From WM-3-3 sp041660045 (GTDB lineage: Bacteria > Pseudomonadota > Gammaproteobacteria > Methylococcales > Methylomonadaceae), in contig JBAZXA010000006.1 in assembly GCA_041660045.1 (NCBI GenBank), forward strand, positions 62,001 to 126,000: a stretch of 64,000 nt of DNA, read 5' to 3'. A program made the position numbers and the translations under genes. Positions 52,032 through 61,456 of the stretch are shown here, in pieces; the stretch's first letter is position 1; each line of letters opens with the position of its first letter. The notes beneath the pieces were generated by a model. That model was not told where the DNA came from. It made no database searches and worked only from the letters and a program-made list of their open reading frames with translations.

Positions 52032-55000
52032 ATGGCAGCATTGAACGCGTTTCATCAGTTTAGTTCTGGAAAATATTTCAAGAAATTTCTACTTTGTACT
52101 ACGGGGGTTGGCATCTGCCTTGGTACCACGCCTGCGATGGCCTTTGATGTGGCTAACCAAAGCCAATGGGATACGGCGGTTGGCCTAGTCGCTGCGGCAA
52201 ACAATGGTGATACCGTTAGCATTAATATTACTAGCGGTTTTACCTTGACCAGTTCGTTGTCTGCCTTGTCTGCGGCCAACGCTAACGTTACCGTCAATAT
52301 TACCGGTAACAATACGACAGTAGATGGCAATTTGTCTTTCCAAGGCATTACAGTGCTTGGAAGCAACGGGCCTACGGTTACTATTTCCAATCTCACTCTT
52401 ACTAACACTCTAGCGAAGGGTGGTAATGGTGGCGGTGGCGGTGATGGCGGCGGAGGCGGTGGTCTTGGTGCGGGTGGTGGCTTGTTTGTGACCAGCGGCG
52501 CTAACGTTACCTTACAGGATGTGGCCTTTACCAACAACAAAGCGCAAGGCGGAAATGGCAATACCTCTGGCTCTAATTCCGGCGGTGGCGGTGGCGGTGG
52601 TTTGAACGGCGGTGTCGGTGGCAACCCACTATCTGGTTCAGGCACCGGTGGTGCTGGCGGCGCTGGCGGCGCTGGGACTGACTTTTCCGGCAGCGGAGGT
52701 GCTGCCGGTACGGGAGGGGGTACCGGTGGTGGTGCGACGAATGGTGGTGATGGCGGTGCCGGCGGCACGGGCGGCGGCGGCGGCGCTGGTGGTGCTGCGA
52801 CAGGTGCATTTAGCGGCGGCGCTGGCGGTGCTGGCGGTTTTGGTGGTGGCGGCGGCGGCGGTGGCTTTGGATCATCCTTTGGTGCTGCAGGCGCAGCGGG
52901 ATTTGGCGGCGGCGCGGGCGGCAATGGCTCGAATGGGGCAGGTACGGGTGGTACCGGTTATGGCGGCGCTGTCTTTGTTATGGAGGGTGCCACGCTTACG
53001 ATTAAGTCCTCAACCGACCTTACCTACAGCGGCAACACCACAGCCAAAGGCACAGGCGGTAGCCCCAGCGCAAACCAGGGCCAGGATATCTACATAAACG
53101 GCGCCACACAAGTGGCCACGTTCCAGGTTGACTCAGGCTCCGCAGCCTTTGGTGGTAGCTCTCAAACTACGCAAGGCAACATCGCAGGTGATGGTGGAGT
53201 AACTAAAACTGGAGCAGGCACTTTAGCCTTATCCGGAACCAATACTTATACCGGTGACACCACTGTTACCGGCGGTATCTTAGCGCTGAATGGTTCGATT
53301 AGCAGTGATGTTACTGTGCAGACCGGTGCCACGCTGGGTGGGACGGGGTCGATTCTGGGCAGTAAGAACTTAGCGGTTAATTCTGGGGGTACGGTCGCAC
53401 CAGGCAACTCAATCGGTACACTGTCGGTCAGTGGAAATTATACACCGGCAGCGGGCTCGACATACCTTGTGGAGATCGATCCAAGCCAGAGCGATAAGCT
53501 ATCCGTAACGGGCACTGCCGCGCTGAACGGCAACGGCACAGTCAATGTCCAACCGCTAGCTGGCACCTTCACCAACAATACGGCCTATACTATTTTGACT
53601 GCGGGCACCATAACCGGACAGTTCGCGGGCGTGGCTTCACTCAGTGCCGGTTTCACATTTTCGCTGAGTTATGTTGGTAATGACGTAATTTTGACCTTGC
53701 TGTCTAATGGTTCCAGTGGTGTCGTCGATACCTCGCAATCTTTTTTTACGTTGGCCGATGCACAAGCGTCTGGCTCGACTATCACTTTTGCGGGTGGCAC
53801 ACTTAAATTAACAGGTACGACCTCTACGGGACAGACAATTACGATACAGGCTACTGGTGGCACCATAGATGCCAACGGCAATATCACCAAACTAACGGGA
53901 ACCGTAACCAATGCTGGTAATCTTACCATCACTAACACTGGTGGCAGCGACGGTACAGTGGCAATCAACGGTACAACCACGGGTGGGACGATCACAGTTG
54001 ACTCAAGCGGTGTTCTGCGGGGTACTGGTACCATCGATAGCACGACCACAGTTTCCGGTACGTTGCGGCCCGGCAATTCGCCCGGCACCTTAACTTTTAA
54101 CGCACCGGTAACCCAGGCTACAGGCAGTACACTAGCGCTCGACGTCGACGGCACCGGCACTGGCAGCGGTGCAGGAAACTATTCGCGGGTGATTGTGGCC
54201 GGGGCTGGCAATAGCTACACGATCAATTCCGGCGTCACTATCGCCCCAATATTACGCAACCTGACTGGGTCAGCCAGCAACACCTATAGTCCGGTCATCG
54301 GCACCCCGTTTGCTGGCGTGGTTCAAGCCGCAGGTGGCATCAGCGGATCGTTTGCTAGCCTCACCCAGCCAGCTGACGGCTTAGCGCCGGGCACTCGGTT
54401 TGACATCGTCTATCAACCAACCGAGATTGACCTTTACGCGACACCGGCGGCCTACGCCAATTTAGCGGCGGCCGGGCTTAGCGAGACCCAGAACCAAATT
54501 GCTGTTGGTGGCGCGCTTGATGCCCTACGACCAGCGGCTGGCACGTTGCCGGCCAGCGGCACAAAACCGCTGTTTGATGCCCTTTATCCACTGAACGGAA
54601 CTAGGGTTAAAAGTGCTCTGGATCAGATTTCTGGCGTGCTTCATGCTGACACTCTTCAATCTAGCTTAATTTCCAGACGTTTATTTGGGGCGGCGGTTGC
54701 GGCACGTCAGGCAACAGCGCGTGATGGTAATACGGGTACTGTGGCCTTGGCGCAGAATGCGCTCGTAGGTTTTGGATCTTCGGCAAGCAGCAGAGTGGCT
54801 GGCGGTGACGGCGGCGGCCAGGGCGTTGGGACATTGTGGACACGCGCTTTCGGCGCTTTCGGTGATAACCACGGCGATGGCAATGCCGCAGGCTTCGAAA
54901 GTTCTACGGGTGGTGGTATTGCCGGATGGGATCTGCCTGTCGGCGAAAAGTTATTGGCTGGCGCAAGCTTTGGTTATGCGCGCACTAAGATTGACGCCCG

Positions 55001-55646
55001 AGATGGTGGCGGGCGTGCTAACCTCGATGCCTATCAATTGCTGTTTTACGGTAGTTGGGCTGATGGCCCAGCATTTGCCGATGCTAGCTTGGGTTATGGT
55101 TTTGACCACTACGATAATAATCGTGGGATTGCAATTGGCAGTCTTAACCGGACCTCTGGGTCGAAAGCTGATGGTCATGATTTCTCGGCCGAATTGTCAG
55201 GCGGCTGGCGGTTAACGGTTACTGACTATATTTTGGAGCCCGTGGTTGGGCTGCGTTACGATCGGATTAGCCGTAACGCCTTTGTAGAAAACGGGGCTGG
55301 GGTGCTCGACATCGCTGTTGGCGATAGCACCTTGGATGCTTTACGCAGCTCGGTTGGAGCCAAGGTACATCGGCGGGTGTTGCTCAGTGGGCTAGCCATC
55401 GAGCCAGAGCTGCGTGTGGCCTGGCAGCACGAGGCGCTGGACCAGAATGCGGTAATCAACGCTGGCCTCAATGGCACTGGCTACTCGGTCGCGGGTGCCC
55501 GCCCCGGTCGCGATGCTGCTGCGGTAGGTGCTGGGGTTAGCGCCGTGCTTGACAACAATCTCAAGTTTTACGCCAATTATGACGGCACGGTCAGCGAGAA
55601 CCAAACCATTCATGCTGTAACAGCTGGCCTGAAGCTAGCTTGGTAA
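52032..55646 (+). CDS. Glycine-rich type V autotransporter
   Basis: About 1204 residues. A long signal peptide ends near TTPAMA, giving secretion to the periplasm. The passenger begins with a right-handed beta-helix-like part, then a very Gly-rich segment (about bases 52420-52960) of GGGG/GGAGG runs. Two autotransporter-associated beta-strand repeats follow (GAGTLALSGTNTYTGDTTVT; the second near 53880-54090, with RPGNSPGTLTF). The last 280 residues form the autotransporter beta-barrel, ending in an aromatic (GLKLAW) as required for BAM insertion. I start at ATG 52032 behind GGGCGGGG; an ATG at 52014 has no such site. G+C content is clearly higher than in the flanks, suggesting horizontal gain. 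It is a surface adhesin or structural protein of unknown ligand. Confidence 0.88.
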   Translation: MAALNAFHQFSSGKYFKKFLLCTTGVGICLGTTPAMAFDVANQSQWDTAVGLVAAANNGDTVSINITSGFTLTSSLSALSAANANVTVNITGNNTTVDGNLSFQGITVLGSNGPTVTISNLTLTNTLAKGGNGGGGGDGGGGGGLGAGGGLFVTSGANVTLQDVAFTNNKAQGGNGNTSGSNSGGGGGGGLNGGVGGNPLSGSGTGGAGGAGGAGTDFSGSGGAAGTGGGTGGGATNGGDGGAGGTGGGGGAGGAATGAFSGGAGGAGGFGGGGGGGGFGSSFGAAGAAGFGGGAGGNGSNGAGTGGTGYGGAVFVMEGATLTIKSSTDLTYSGNTTAKGTGGSPSANQGQDIYINGATQVATFQVDSGSAAFGGSSQTTQGNIAGDGGVTKTGAGTLALSGTNTYTGDTTVTGGILALNGSISSDVTVQTGATLGGTGSILGSKNLAVNSGGTVAPGNSIGTLSVSGNYTPAAGSTYLVEIDPSQSDKLSVTGTAALNGNGTVNVQPLAGTFTNNTAYTILTAGTITGQFAGVASLSAGFTFSLSYVGNDVILTLLSNGSSGVVDTSQSFFTLADAQASGSTITFAGGTLKLTGTTSTGQTITIQATGGTIDANGNITKLTGTVTNAGNLTITNTGGSDGTVAINGTTTGGTITVDSSGVLRGTGTIDSTTTVSGTLRPGNSPGTLTFNAPVTQATGSTLALDVDGTGTGSGAGNYSRVIVAGAGNSYTINSGVTIAPILRNLTGSASNTYSPVIGTPFAGVVQAAGGISGSFASLTQPADGLAPGTRFDIVYQPTEIDLYATPAAYANLAAAGLSETQNQIAVGGALDALRPAAGTLPASGTKPLFDALYPLNGTRVKSALDQISGVLHADTLQSSLISRRLFGAAVAARQATARDGNTGTVALAQNALVGFGSSASSRVAGGDGGGQGVGTLWTRAFGAFGDNHGDGNAAGFESSTGGGIAGWDLPVGEKLLAGASFGYARTKIDARDGGGRANLDAYQLLFYGSWADGPAFADASLGYGFDHYDNNRGIAIGSLNRTSGSKADGHDFSAELSGGWRLTVTDYILEPVVGLRYDRISRNAFVENGAGVLDIAVGDSTLDALRSSVGAKVHRRVLLSGLAIEPELRVAWQHEALDQNAVINAGLNGTGYSVAGARPGRDAAAVGAGVSAVLDNNLKFYANYDGTVSENQTIHAVTAGLKLAW
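52420..52960 (+). repeat. Glycine-codon-rich low-complexity tract
   Basis: About 540 bases dominated by GGC/GGT codons with interspersed GCT, AAT and AGC. The encoded protein has runs such as GGGGGDGGGGGGLG. Tracts like this expand and contract by slippage and resemble the PGRS segments of mycobacterial PE_PGRS proteins in composition only. Confidence 0.85.
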
Positions 55647-55752
55647 CAGACTACTTGCTCTTGATGAATCTTGCCTAGCCCTCTGACCCTAGCGGTTGGA
55701 GGCTTAGGCTTAGGACAGATGCTAGCCATGAGTCCAGCTCCAGTAGGTTTTT

Positions 55753-56151
55753 TTAGTAGCTTTTTAAAATTTGTACTAAAGCTTGGTTCAGCTTAGTTTT
55801 TTGCTCTGCAAGCTCGGCATTGATAACCGCCGCTTTAAAACACAAGGATTGAATTTGCTCTGAATAATGGTCTTTAAAAAAACTAAAATGTAGCATATCG
55901 TGCTCAATTCTTTTGATTTCTGCTATTTTCTTTTCGCATGCTGCAAGATTACTTTTTATAAGTTTACCAATTGCAAGTTTTTGTTCCGCACTAAGCTCGG
56001 CATCCTCCGATATGACGGGGGATGCCGAGATTTGATTATTTTGTTTATTAACAATTATCGATTGCCCGTAGCAGGCGGCATTGTCCAACTCAGGATAAGC
56101 TGGCCAGGCTAAAACGGGTAATAAACTCAATATTAACAGTAATTTTTGCAT
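55753..56151 (-). CDS. Small secreted helical protein, divergent from a two-component system
   Basis: 132 residues with a signal peptide (MQKLLLILSLLPVLAWPAYP). The mature part is helical and charged (ELSAEQKLAIGKLIKSNL, EKKIAEIKRIEHDML) and has three Cys. I do not recognise the family. The size, periplasmic location and divergent placement beside a CpxRA-like pair recall CpxP/Spy-type accessory proteins, but the LTxxQ motif of those proteins is not evident. The role remains open. Confidence 0.6.
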   Translation of the reverse strand: MQKLLLILSLLPVLAWPAYPELDNAACYGQSIIVNKQNNQISASPVISEDAELSAEQKLAIGKLIKSNLAACEKKIAEIKRIEHDMLHFSFFKDHYSEQIQSLCFKAAVINAELAEQKTKLNQALVQILKSY

Positions 56152-56390
56152 AAAAAATCTCGAAAATAATTATTTACGGGCAAAACTGAAATATCAAAAA
56201 CAATTCAACACAACTCTTACTACAGCCATGAAATTTATGGCCTAGCCGAGTTTTTCCTGGTTCAGTATCGCTGCAAACTGTGTTAAGTAGAGTTAGCAAA
56301 ATGTAAATTTAGGTAAAGGTTACTGTGGCTTTCTAGCGCTAAATAGTAAGTGGGCTTATGATGGTTTACATGGACTATTACGGTAGGGGC

Positions 56391-57077
56391 ATGATCAAAG
56401 TATTAATCGTTGATGACGATATTGAACTCAGTAAAATGTTCAAAGATTATTTGACACAGGATGGTTTCTCGGTTGATTTGACAGGGCGCGGGGAAGAGGG
56501 CCTTAAGTTAGCATTATCAAGTGATTATCAATTAATTATATTGGATATTATGTTGCCTGATATTAAAGGTACTGAAATTCTCATACGCATCCGTAGGCAA
56601 AGCCAAATTCCTATCTTAATGTTTACAGCTAAGGGCGATGATGTCGACCGTATTATAGGCTTGGAATCCGGTGCCGACGATTATGTCCCGAAGCCTTGCT
56701 CGCCTAGGGAATTAGCCGCGCGTATCCGGTCAATCCTAAGGCGTGTGCAACATATCGACAGTGATAATAATAACGCGCCAATTTGTGCAGGGCCATTAAC
56801 ATTATGGCGGGAAAGGCGCAAAGCAACGTGGTTTGAAAGAAATTTAGAGTTGACCAGTACTGAATTTAATTTATTGGCTACTTTAGCCCTCAACTATGGC
56901 AATTTAGTCAGCAAAAATGAATTGTCAGAAAGGAACCTAGGGCGTCCTTTAGCCCGTTTTGATCGCAGTATTGATGTGCATATGAGCAGTATCCGCCAAA
57001 AACTGGGTAACCAGTCGGATGGCCGTTCCTATATTCAAACAGTACGTGGTTTAGGCTACCAATTGGTCAAAGAATAA
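56391..57077 (+). CDS. OmpR/CpxR-like response regulator
   Basis: 228 residues from ATG 56391, which gives the canonical MIKVLIVDDDIEL. The receiver carries D8-D10, the phosphorylation Asp D52 in LIILDIMLPD and the Lys in YVPKPCSPREL. The C-terminal winged helix has LELTSTEFNLLATLA, the recognition helix region DRSIDVHMSSIRQKLG and YIQTVRGLGYQLV. The upstream in-frame ATGs at 56358 and 56370 are less likely. The kinase gene starts 4 bases after the stop. Confidence 0.92.
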   Translation: MIKVLIVDDDIELSKMFKDYLTQDGFSVDLTGRGEEGLKLALSSDYQLIILDIMLPDIKGTEILIRIRRQSQIPILMFTAKGDDVDRIIGLESGADDYVPKPCSPRELAARIRSILRRVQHIDSDNNNAPICAGPLTLWRERRKATWFERNLELTSTEFNLLATLALNYGNLVSKNELSERNLGRPLARFDRSIDVHMSSIRQKLGNQSDGRSYIQTVRGLGYQLVKE

Positions 57078-57081
57078 TTCG

Positions 57082-58539
57082 GTGGGGCGTTTATTTTGGA
57101 AGTTTTTTTTAACCTTTTGGTTAACCTTACTGGTTGCCGGTTTTGGCGTAGGTACGGCCGTTTTTTTACGGCATCGAGCTGAGTTAGAAAACCATATAAC
57201 GGCCCATATACCCGTTATTGATGCAGAAAATGCCGCGGCGCTAGTGGAAACAGCAGAAAGCTTACTCAATTATGGTGGTAGAGCGGAGTTAAGTAATTTT
57301 TTGGAGAAATTGCGGTCTGTCCATATTCCCCAAGTTTTTGCGGTAGATGAGGAGGGTAACGAGCTACTAAAGCGTAAAGTAGCACCCGAAGTATTAAGCA
57401 AAATTAGAAATTTACAACCACAGCCCAGTTATCAGCATTCGATACGCCTAGTTAAACTGGCAGATGGGCATAGCTATTTATTATTTATTCCATACCCTGA
57501 ACATGACTTTCCTTGGCACGCTACAAGGCCTTCGCTTGACGATGTGGGGAAAGTATGGCTAGACCGTCAACCACCCCCGCCCGGACAAGATAATAACGTA
57601 TTTCATCACCATGGACCACCACCAGTAGACCATCCACGACCTTCGCCTGTTATCCCAATTTTGGCAGGTATATTTGCGAGTGTGCTATTTAGTGCAGGTT
57701 TAGCATGGTATTTTGCCCAGCCGATACGAGGTTTACGTAGGGCTTTTAGAGCACTCGCACAAGGTAATTTAAATACCCGTGCTACGCATTTGATGGGCCA
57801 GCGACGCGATGAGCTATCAGATTTAGGGCGGGATTTTGACCATATGGCCGAACACTTACAAGCCTTAATGGATGCTCAGCAGCGTTTGTTACATGATGTC
57901 TCCCATGAGTTACGCTCACCTCTGGCTCGTATCCAGGCTGCTGTTGGGCTGGCTTTGCAGCAGCCGGAAAAAATTATCGCCATGTTGGAGCGTATTGAGC
58001 GGGAATCACAACGGATGAGTGATTTAATTGGTGAGATATTAGTTTTGTCCCGTATAGAAAGTGGCGCTTTAAATGGCAATATCCATGAATTTGATATCGC
58101 CAGTATGTTAGATGAGATTATCGATAATGCCCGTTTTGAGGCCAACCAAAAAGCTATTTCCATCCAATATCAAAGTATCCCTGAACGCCTAGTCAAAGGC
58201 AGTGAAGAGCTTATTTACCGGGCAATAGAAAATGTGGTGCGCAATGCTGTGCAACATTGTGAAAGCGCAGGCATAGTAAAAGTGCAGGCTGATTTTGTTA
58301 AAAGTACTGCGAGCCTACACATATTAGTCGACGACCAAGGGCCAGGCGTGGCAGCGGGTGATTTGAAAGCAATATTTGAACCTTTTTTCCGCAGTGAAAA
58401 AGGGTTTAAACCTGACAGCATAGGCTTAGGTCTATCGATTGCTTACCGCTCAATTGTCGCGCATGGCGGTCGCATCAGTGCCAGCAATTTATTAGCCGGT
58501 GGCTTTCGTATGGCTATAGTCATCCCATTTACTGATTAG
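57082..58539 (+). CDS. CpxA-like sensor histidine kinase
   Basis: 485 residues. Membrane segments lie at about residues 8-28 and 190-212, flanking a periplasmic sensor domain. The end of that domain is unusually rich in His and Pro (FHHHGPPPVDHPRPSP). HAMP follows (AQPIRGLRRAFRALAQGNL), then the H-box HDVSHELRSPLARIQAA, N-box NVVRNAVQH, G1 DDQGPGV and F/G2 FFRSEK...GLGLSIAYRS. The start is GTG 57082. The layout is CpxA-like; the His/Pro stretch suggests metal sensing, which is inference. A bidirectional terminator follows. Confidence 0.9.
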   Translation: MGRLFWKFFLTFWLTLLVAGFGVGTAVFLRHRAELENHITAHIPVIDAENAAALVETAESLLNYGGRAELSNFLEKLRSVHIPQVFAVDEEGNELLKRKVAPEVLSKIRNLQPQPSYQHSIRLVKLADGHSYLLFIPYPEHDFPWHATRPSLDDVGKVWLDRQPPPPGQDNNVFHHHGPPPVDHPRPSPVIPILAGIFASVLFSAGLAWYFAQPIRGLRRAFRALAQGNLNTRATHLMGQRRDELSDLGRDFDHMAEHLQALMDAQQRLLHDVSHELRSPLARIQAAVGLALQQPEKIIAMLERIERESQRMSDLIGEILVLSRIESGALNGNIHEFDIASMLDEIIDNARFEANQKAISIQYQSIPERLVKGSEELIYRAIENVVRNAVQHCESAGIVKVQADFVKSTASLHILVDDQGPGVAAGDLKAIFEPFFRSEKGFKPDSIGLGLSIAYRSIVAHGGRISASNLLAGGFRMAIVIPFTD

Positions 58540-58581
58540 GCTATTAGATTATAAGCAACTAGTGGCCAAAATAAGCAAAAA

Positions 58582-58610
58582 AAATCCGTATAGCAAGGCT
58601 ATACGGATTT
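58582..58610. terminator. Bidirectional terminator
   Basis: AAATCCGTATAGC (58582-58594) pairs perfectly with GCTATACGGATTT (58598-58610) around a 3-base loop. On the minus strand it is followed by a run of eight T, so it best serves the haloperoxidase gene. It also ends the kinase transcript on the plus strand. Confidence 0.9.
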
Positions 58611-58674
58611 AATCATGAATTCTTAGTTAAACTGGCAGTATTTGCCATCAACTGCCAGTTGGGCTAAGTAATGG

Positions 58675-60246
58675 TTAAATATCAGTGTCCGTATTAATTA
58701 AATTATCAGGGCTATTTGGGTTTAATGGTGCTAAAGCGTGGCCAAAAATGTAGTTGGCAACGTTATTACCTTGTGTAATGCCACTGGTTTTATCAAACAC
58801 CCAGTGTATACCTAAGTAAATCCGGCTTTGACCATTTTCTTCTTCAGCCTGTGACAGATTATCAAAGCTACGGGGCTTAAGAGGCCGTACATTGCCTTGG
58901 CTGTCTTTATTTACACCATTGAACTCATCGGATACAAAAGTAAACGGAATTTTGTCGGTGCCATAAAAATTGCGCAAAGATTGGAACAGCGCGCCGCCAA
59001 AAGTTGCATGGCCTGAAGGGTAAGATGGGAAAGGCGGGGTAAAATTAGGCCCGGTTAAGTTAGTTGCTTGGCCGCCCAGTGGTGTGAATGTGACATCAGG
59101 TGCGGTTTGGTTGTTGCCATCAGTATCACCCTCGCGGATACCGCCAATAGGTCGCCAGTATTCGTAAAAGTATTTAGAATCCCAGCTAGAAATGCCAGCA
59201 TCAGCTAAAGAGACGTTAACCAGGGTTAGTAAACGGGCCAAGTTTAAAGCATTGTTAGTTTTCTTTTGGGTAGAAATTTTAATGGCTAGCTGATTATACA
59301 AGCGGGGTGGTGCGCATAAGCTAGGTGTGCCGTCATAAGCCCAAAAAATACCGGCTTCAGTTTGGTCTTGGGTACGGGTTGTTGGGGTTGTAATACCATC
59401 ACCACCGATAGCTTTTACGTCATTATAAGCCGCTGTGTATTCAGCGCTATTTAGTGCGGGTGGTGGGGGTAGTCGGAATTGGCTAGCCGATGTCATCACA
59501 AATGGCCTAACTTCCGACCAATGCGCGCCTAAGGCGATAGGCACTAAACTGATAGGGTCTTGACGCCAGAAACCTGGATCTATTTTAGTGATATAGTCAA
59601 CACCTAAGACCGGTTCAGCAATAGCTGATTGGTCGTTAGAACGCAAAAATAAAATAGCGCTGGCTGACTTTTTACCTAAGTCAGTACCGCGAGTTTTTTG
59701 TTTGCTATTAGGCAACTGGTCTAAGTCTAACTTTAATTGGGTATCAAAAGTGCTGGCTTGAGAAGGGAAAAGTGCAACCAAGCTATCATGGCCCGCCTGG
59801 GCAATTGCAGCACGGCGGCTGGTAGGTGCATTCACTGGCGCTAAACCGGTATAGCTTTCATACCGATTGTCAATGGCATTTAAAGCATCAAACATGGCAA
59901 TGTGCACTATTGCCATAGCTCGGCTGGCACGGGTGGGGCCTAATTGTTCGCCGAAAATACGGGTGCTCCCTGGCGCTACTGGGGTATGGTCTAGACCTGT
60001 TGCATCTAGGGCAATACGGTTCCAGTTACGTAAATAAGTGGCAGGGGTGCTGGCTACGCGGCCAGTAGTAACAGTTACAATTTGCGGGTTAGTTAAAAAC
60101 TGCGTTTGGGTATCAAATTGCGGGCCTAAAGCATCATTGGCACCACCTGGAAAACCGATCACTTCTGATTGTGCAGGTGTGGCTAAGTTTAAAGAACCGA
60201 GAGCTGCAGCAATCACAACTAGTCGCCTTAAAGCATTAATTTTCAT
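58675..60246 (-). CDS. Vanadium-dependent haloperoxidase / PAP2-superfamily protein
   Basis: 523 residues from ATG 60246, with a strong AAGGAG site 8 bases upstream. A signal peptide (LRRLVVIAAALGSLNLATPAQS) sends it to the periplasm. The full PAP2/vanadium-haloperoxidase signature is present: KYFYEYWRP (K-x6-RP), PSYPSGHATFGG, and SRIYLGIHW (SR-x5-H). The SGH His and the final His are the acid-base and vanadate/phosphate ligands. Proteins of this class either oxidise halides with peroxide or hydrolyse phosphate esters; the size and sequence favour the bacterial haloperoxidase-like group. It converges with the CpxRA-like operon. Confidence 0.88.
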   Translation of the reverse strand: MKINALRRLVVIAAALGSLNLATPAQSEVIGFPGGANDALGPQFDTQTQFLTNPQIVTVTTGRVASTPATYLRNWNRIALDATGLDHTPVAPGSTRIFGEQLGPTRASRAMAIVHIAMFDALNAIDNRYESYTGLAPVNAPTSRRAAIAQAGHDSLVALFPSQASTFDTQLKLDLDQLPNSKQKTRGTDLGKKSASAILFLRSNDQSAIAEPVLGVDYITKIDPGFWRQDPISLVPIALGAHWSEVRPFVMTSASQFRLPPPPALNSAEYTAAYNDVKAIGGDGITTPTTRTQDQTEAGIFWAYDGTPSLCAPPRLYNQLAIKISTQKKTNNALNLARLLTLVNVSLADAGISSWDSKYFYEYWRPIGGIREGDTDGNNQTAPDVTFTPLGGQATNLTGPNFTPPFPSYPSGHATFGGALFQSLRNFYGTDKIPFTFVSDEFNGVNKDSQGNVRPLKPRSFDNLSQAEEENGQSRIYLGIHWVFDKTSGITQGNNVANYIFGHALAPLNPNSPDNLINTDTDI

Positions 60247-61285
60247 AGATAACTCCTTGTTAAGACAGATTAATAAAGCAATCGCCAGGCAATCAACTAA
60301 CACGCTAAAGCGGCTTAGCTGGATTGACTGACGTTTTTTTCAGGCATACTTTTCCCTAGTAAGCTAACCACTAAAATTTTATAAGCTTGAAAAAACTTTG
60401 TTATCCGCCACACCAAATCTGGTCAAAGCACACAAGTGCTTATTTATATTTAATTATTTGACCTAGGTTTTAGTTCTAACGAAAATACTCACGAACAGGT
60501 GATAGATTTGCTATCAATCCCAATGAATGTCACATCTAAGTTCGTTTTTATCCGAAAAGTAATGACATAATCAAAGAGCTGTCACTAGAGTAACGAAATT
60601 AAAATTAAATTCACGTTAAGGTTGTATGAAATTTTTATGACAGAGCATACGTTTTAGCGTTGGTCATTGTTTTTCATAAAATGTATATACAGTCAATAAA
60701 TGATGTCGATTTCTATCGCCATTTTTTAAATCAAATGTGTAGTGGCGGGACTTAGCTTAGGTTTCATTAACCTTAGTTGTGTATTCTGGGCGTCGACATT
60801 GGCTTAAACTCGCTTAGCCATGGCAGCATGCTAAAAGAATTCTGGCAGTTCCCGGAGGCAACAGCTTCGACCAGCAGGTAGCTGGTTTGGTCCGAAAAGA
60901 AAAAAGTAGTTCCATTAAGTGTCTTGTGTGTACTCAGCAGGGTGGTCTAGGGTATAGCGGGCAATCGCTGTGCTGTCTTAGATAACCAGGGTTAGATCTA
61001 ATGTGGCTTTATTGCATTTTGGTAAAAGGCGTTTTGCCCAAAACTTTTTATCGATAAAGACTAGGCAAAGGATGTCAGAATGAACCCAGCCAATTTGGTT
61101 TGGTTATTTTGTGGCAAAAAAGCGTAAGCTTAAACAAATTTTGTCGGGTTACGCCAGGTTAACCCGATCTAGAGGGCTGATATTTGGAATCAATTTTGAT
61201 AATGTTTGGGCACTAAAAATTTAAAGTATTGCAGTTTGCAACGATAATCAGGGATAAGGTTGAATAATCAATCTAGGGAGACAAA
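60247..61285. other. Long gene-poor stretch
   Basis: About 1 kb without a convincing gene. It must hold the haloperoxidase promoter at its left end. Small inverted repeats occur (TGATAG-ATTTG-CTATCA at 60500-60516; CCAGC-AGGTA-GCTGG near 60878-60892), none with a T-run. The sequence from about 60770 to 61010 looks somewhat less AT-rich and may be decayed coding DNA, but I can name nothing. Confidence 0.45.
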
Positions 61286-61456
61286 ATGAAACGCCCGTCA
61301 TTATATTGGCAATTTAAATGGTTGCTGGCAATTTTGTTAATGATGATACTGGACTTTAGTCCATTCCCTGTTTCTTCTCTCGTTTTTCTGTATATTTTTA
61401 TATTTAGGCCTATCTGGTTCAAAGGTTTTATTGATAGGCTTTATTCGCCCAAATGA
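61286..61456 (+). CDS. 56-residue small membrane protein
   Basis: A short gene with a strong Shine-Dalgarno, AGGGAG, 6-7 bases before ATG 61286. The product begins MKRPSLYWQFKWLLAIL and contains two closely spaced hydrophobic segments (WLLAILLMMILDF; SSLVFLYIFIF) separated by SPFPV. It ends RPIWFKGFIDRLYSPK. Basic ends and a hairpin-like membrane core suggest an inner-membrane peptide. I recall similar short proteins in methanotroph genomes but cannot verify this. No function known. Confidence 0.65.
   Translation: MKRPSLYWQFKWLLAILLMMILDFSPFPVSSLVFLYIFIFRPIWFKGFIDRLYSPK

Noticed and set aside
52055..52924. A 289-codon proline-rich open frame on the minus strand
   Set aside because: It is the complement of the glycine-codon-rich autotransporter tract; GGN codons read backward as NCC and leave few stops. 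No ribosome site.
60770..61010. Possible insertion-sequence or structured-RNA remnant
   Set aside because: Short inverted repeats are present but no transposase fragment, terminal repeat pair or known RNA motif could be identified.
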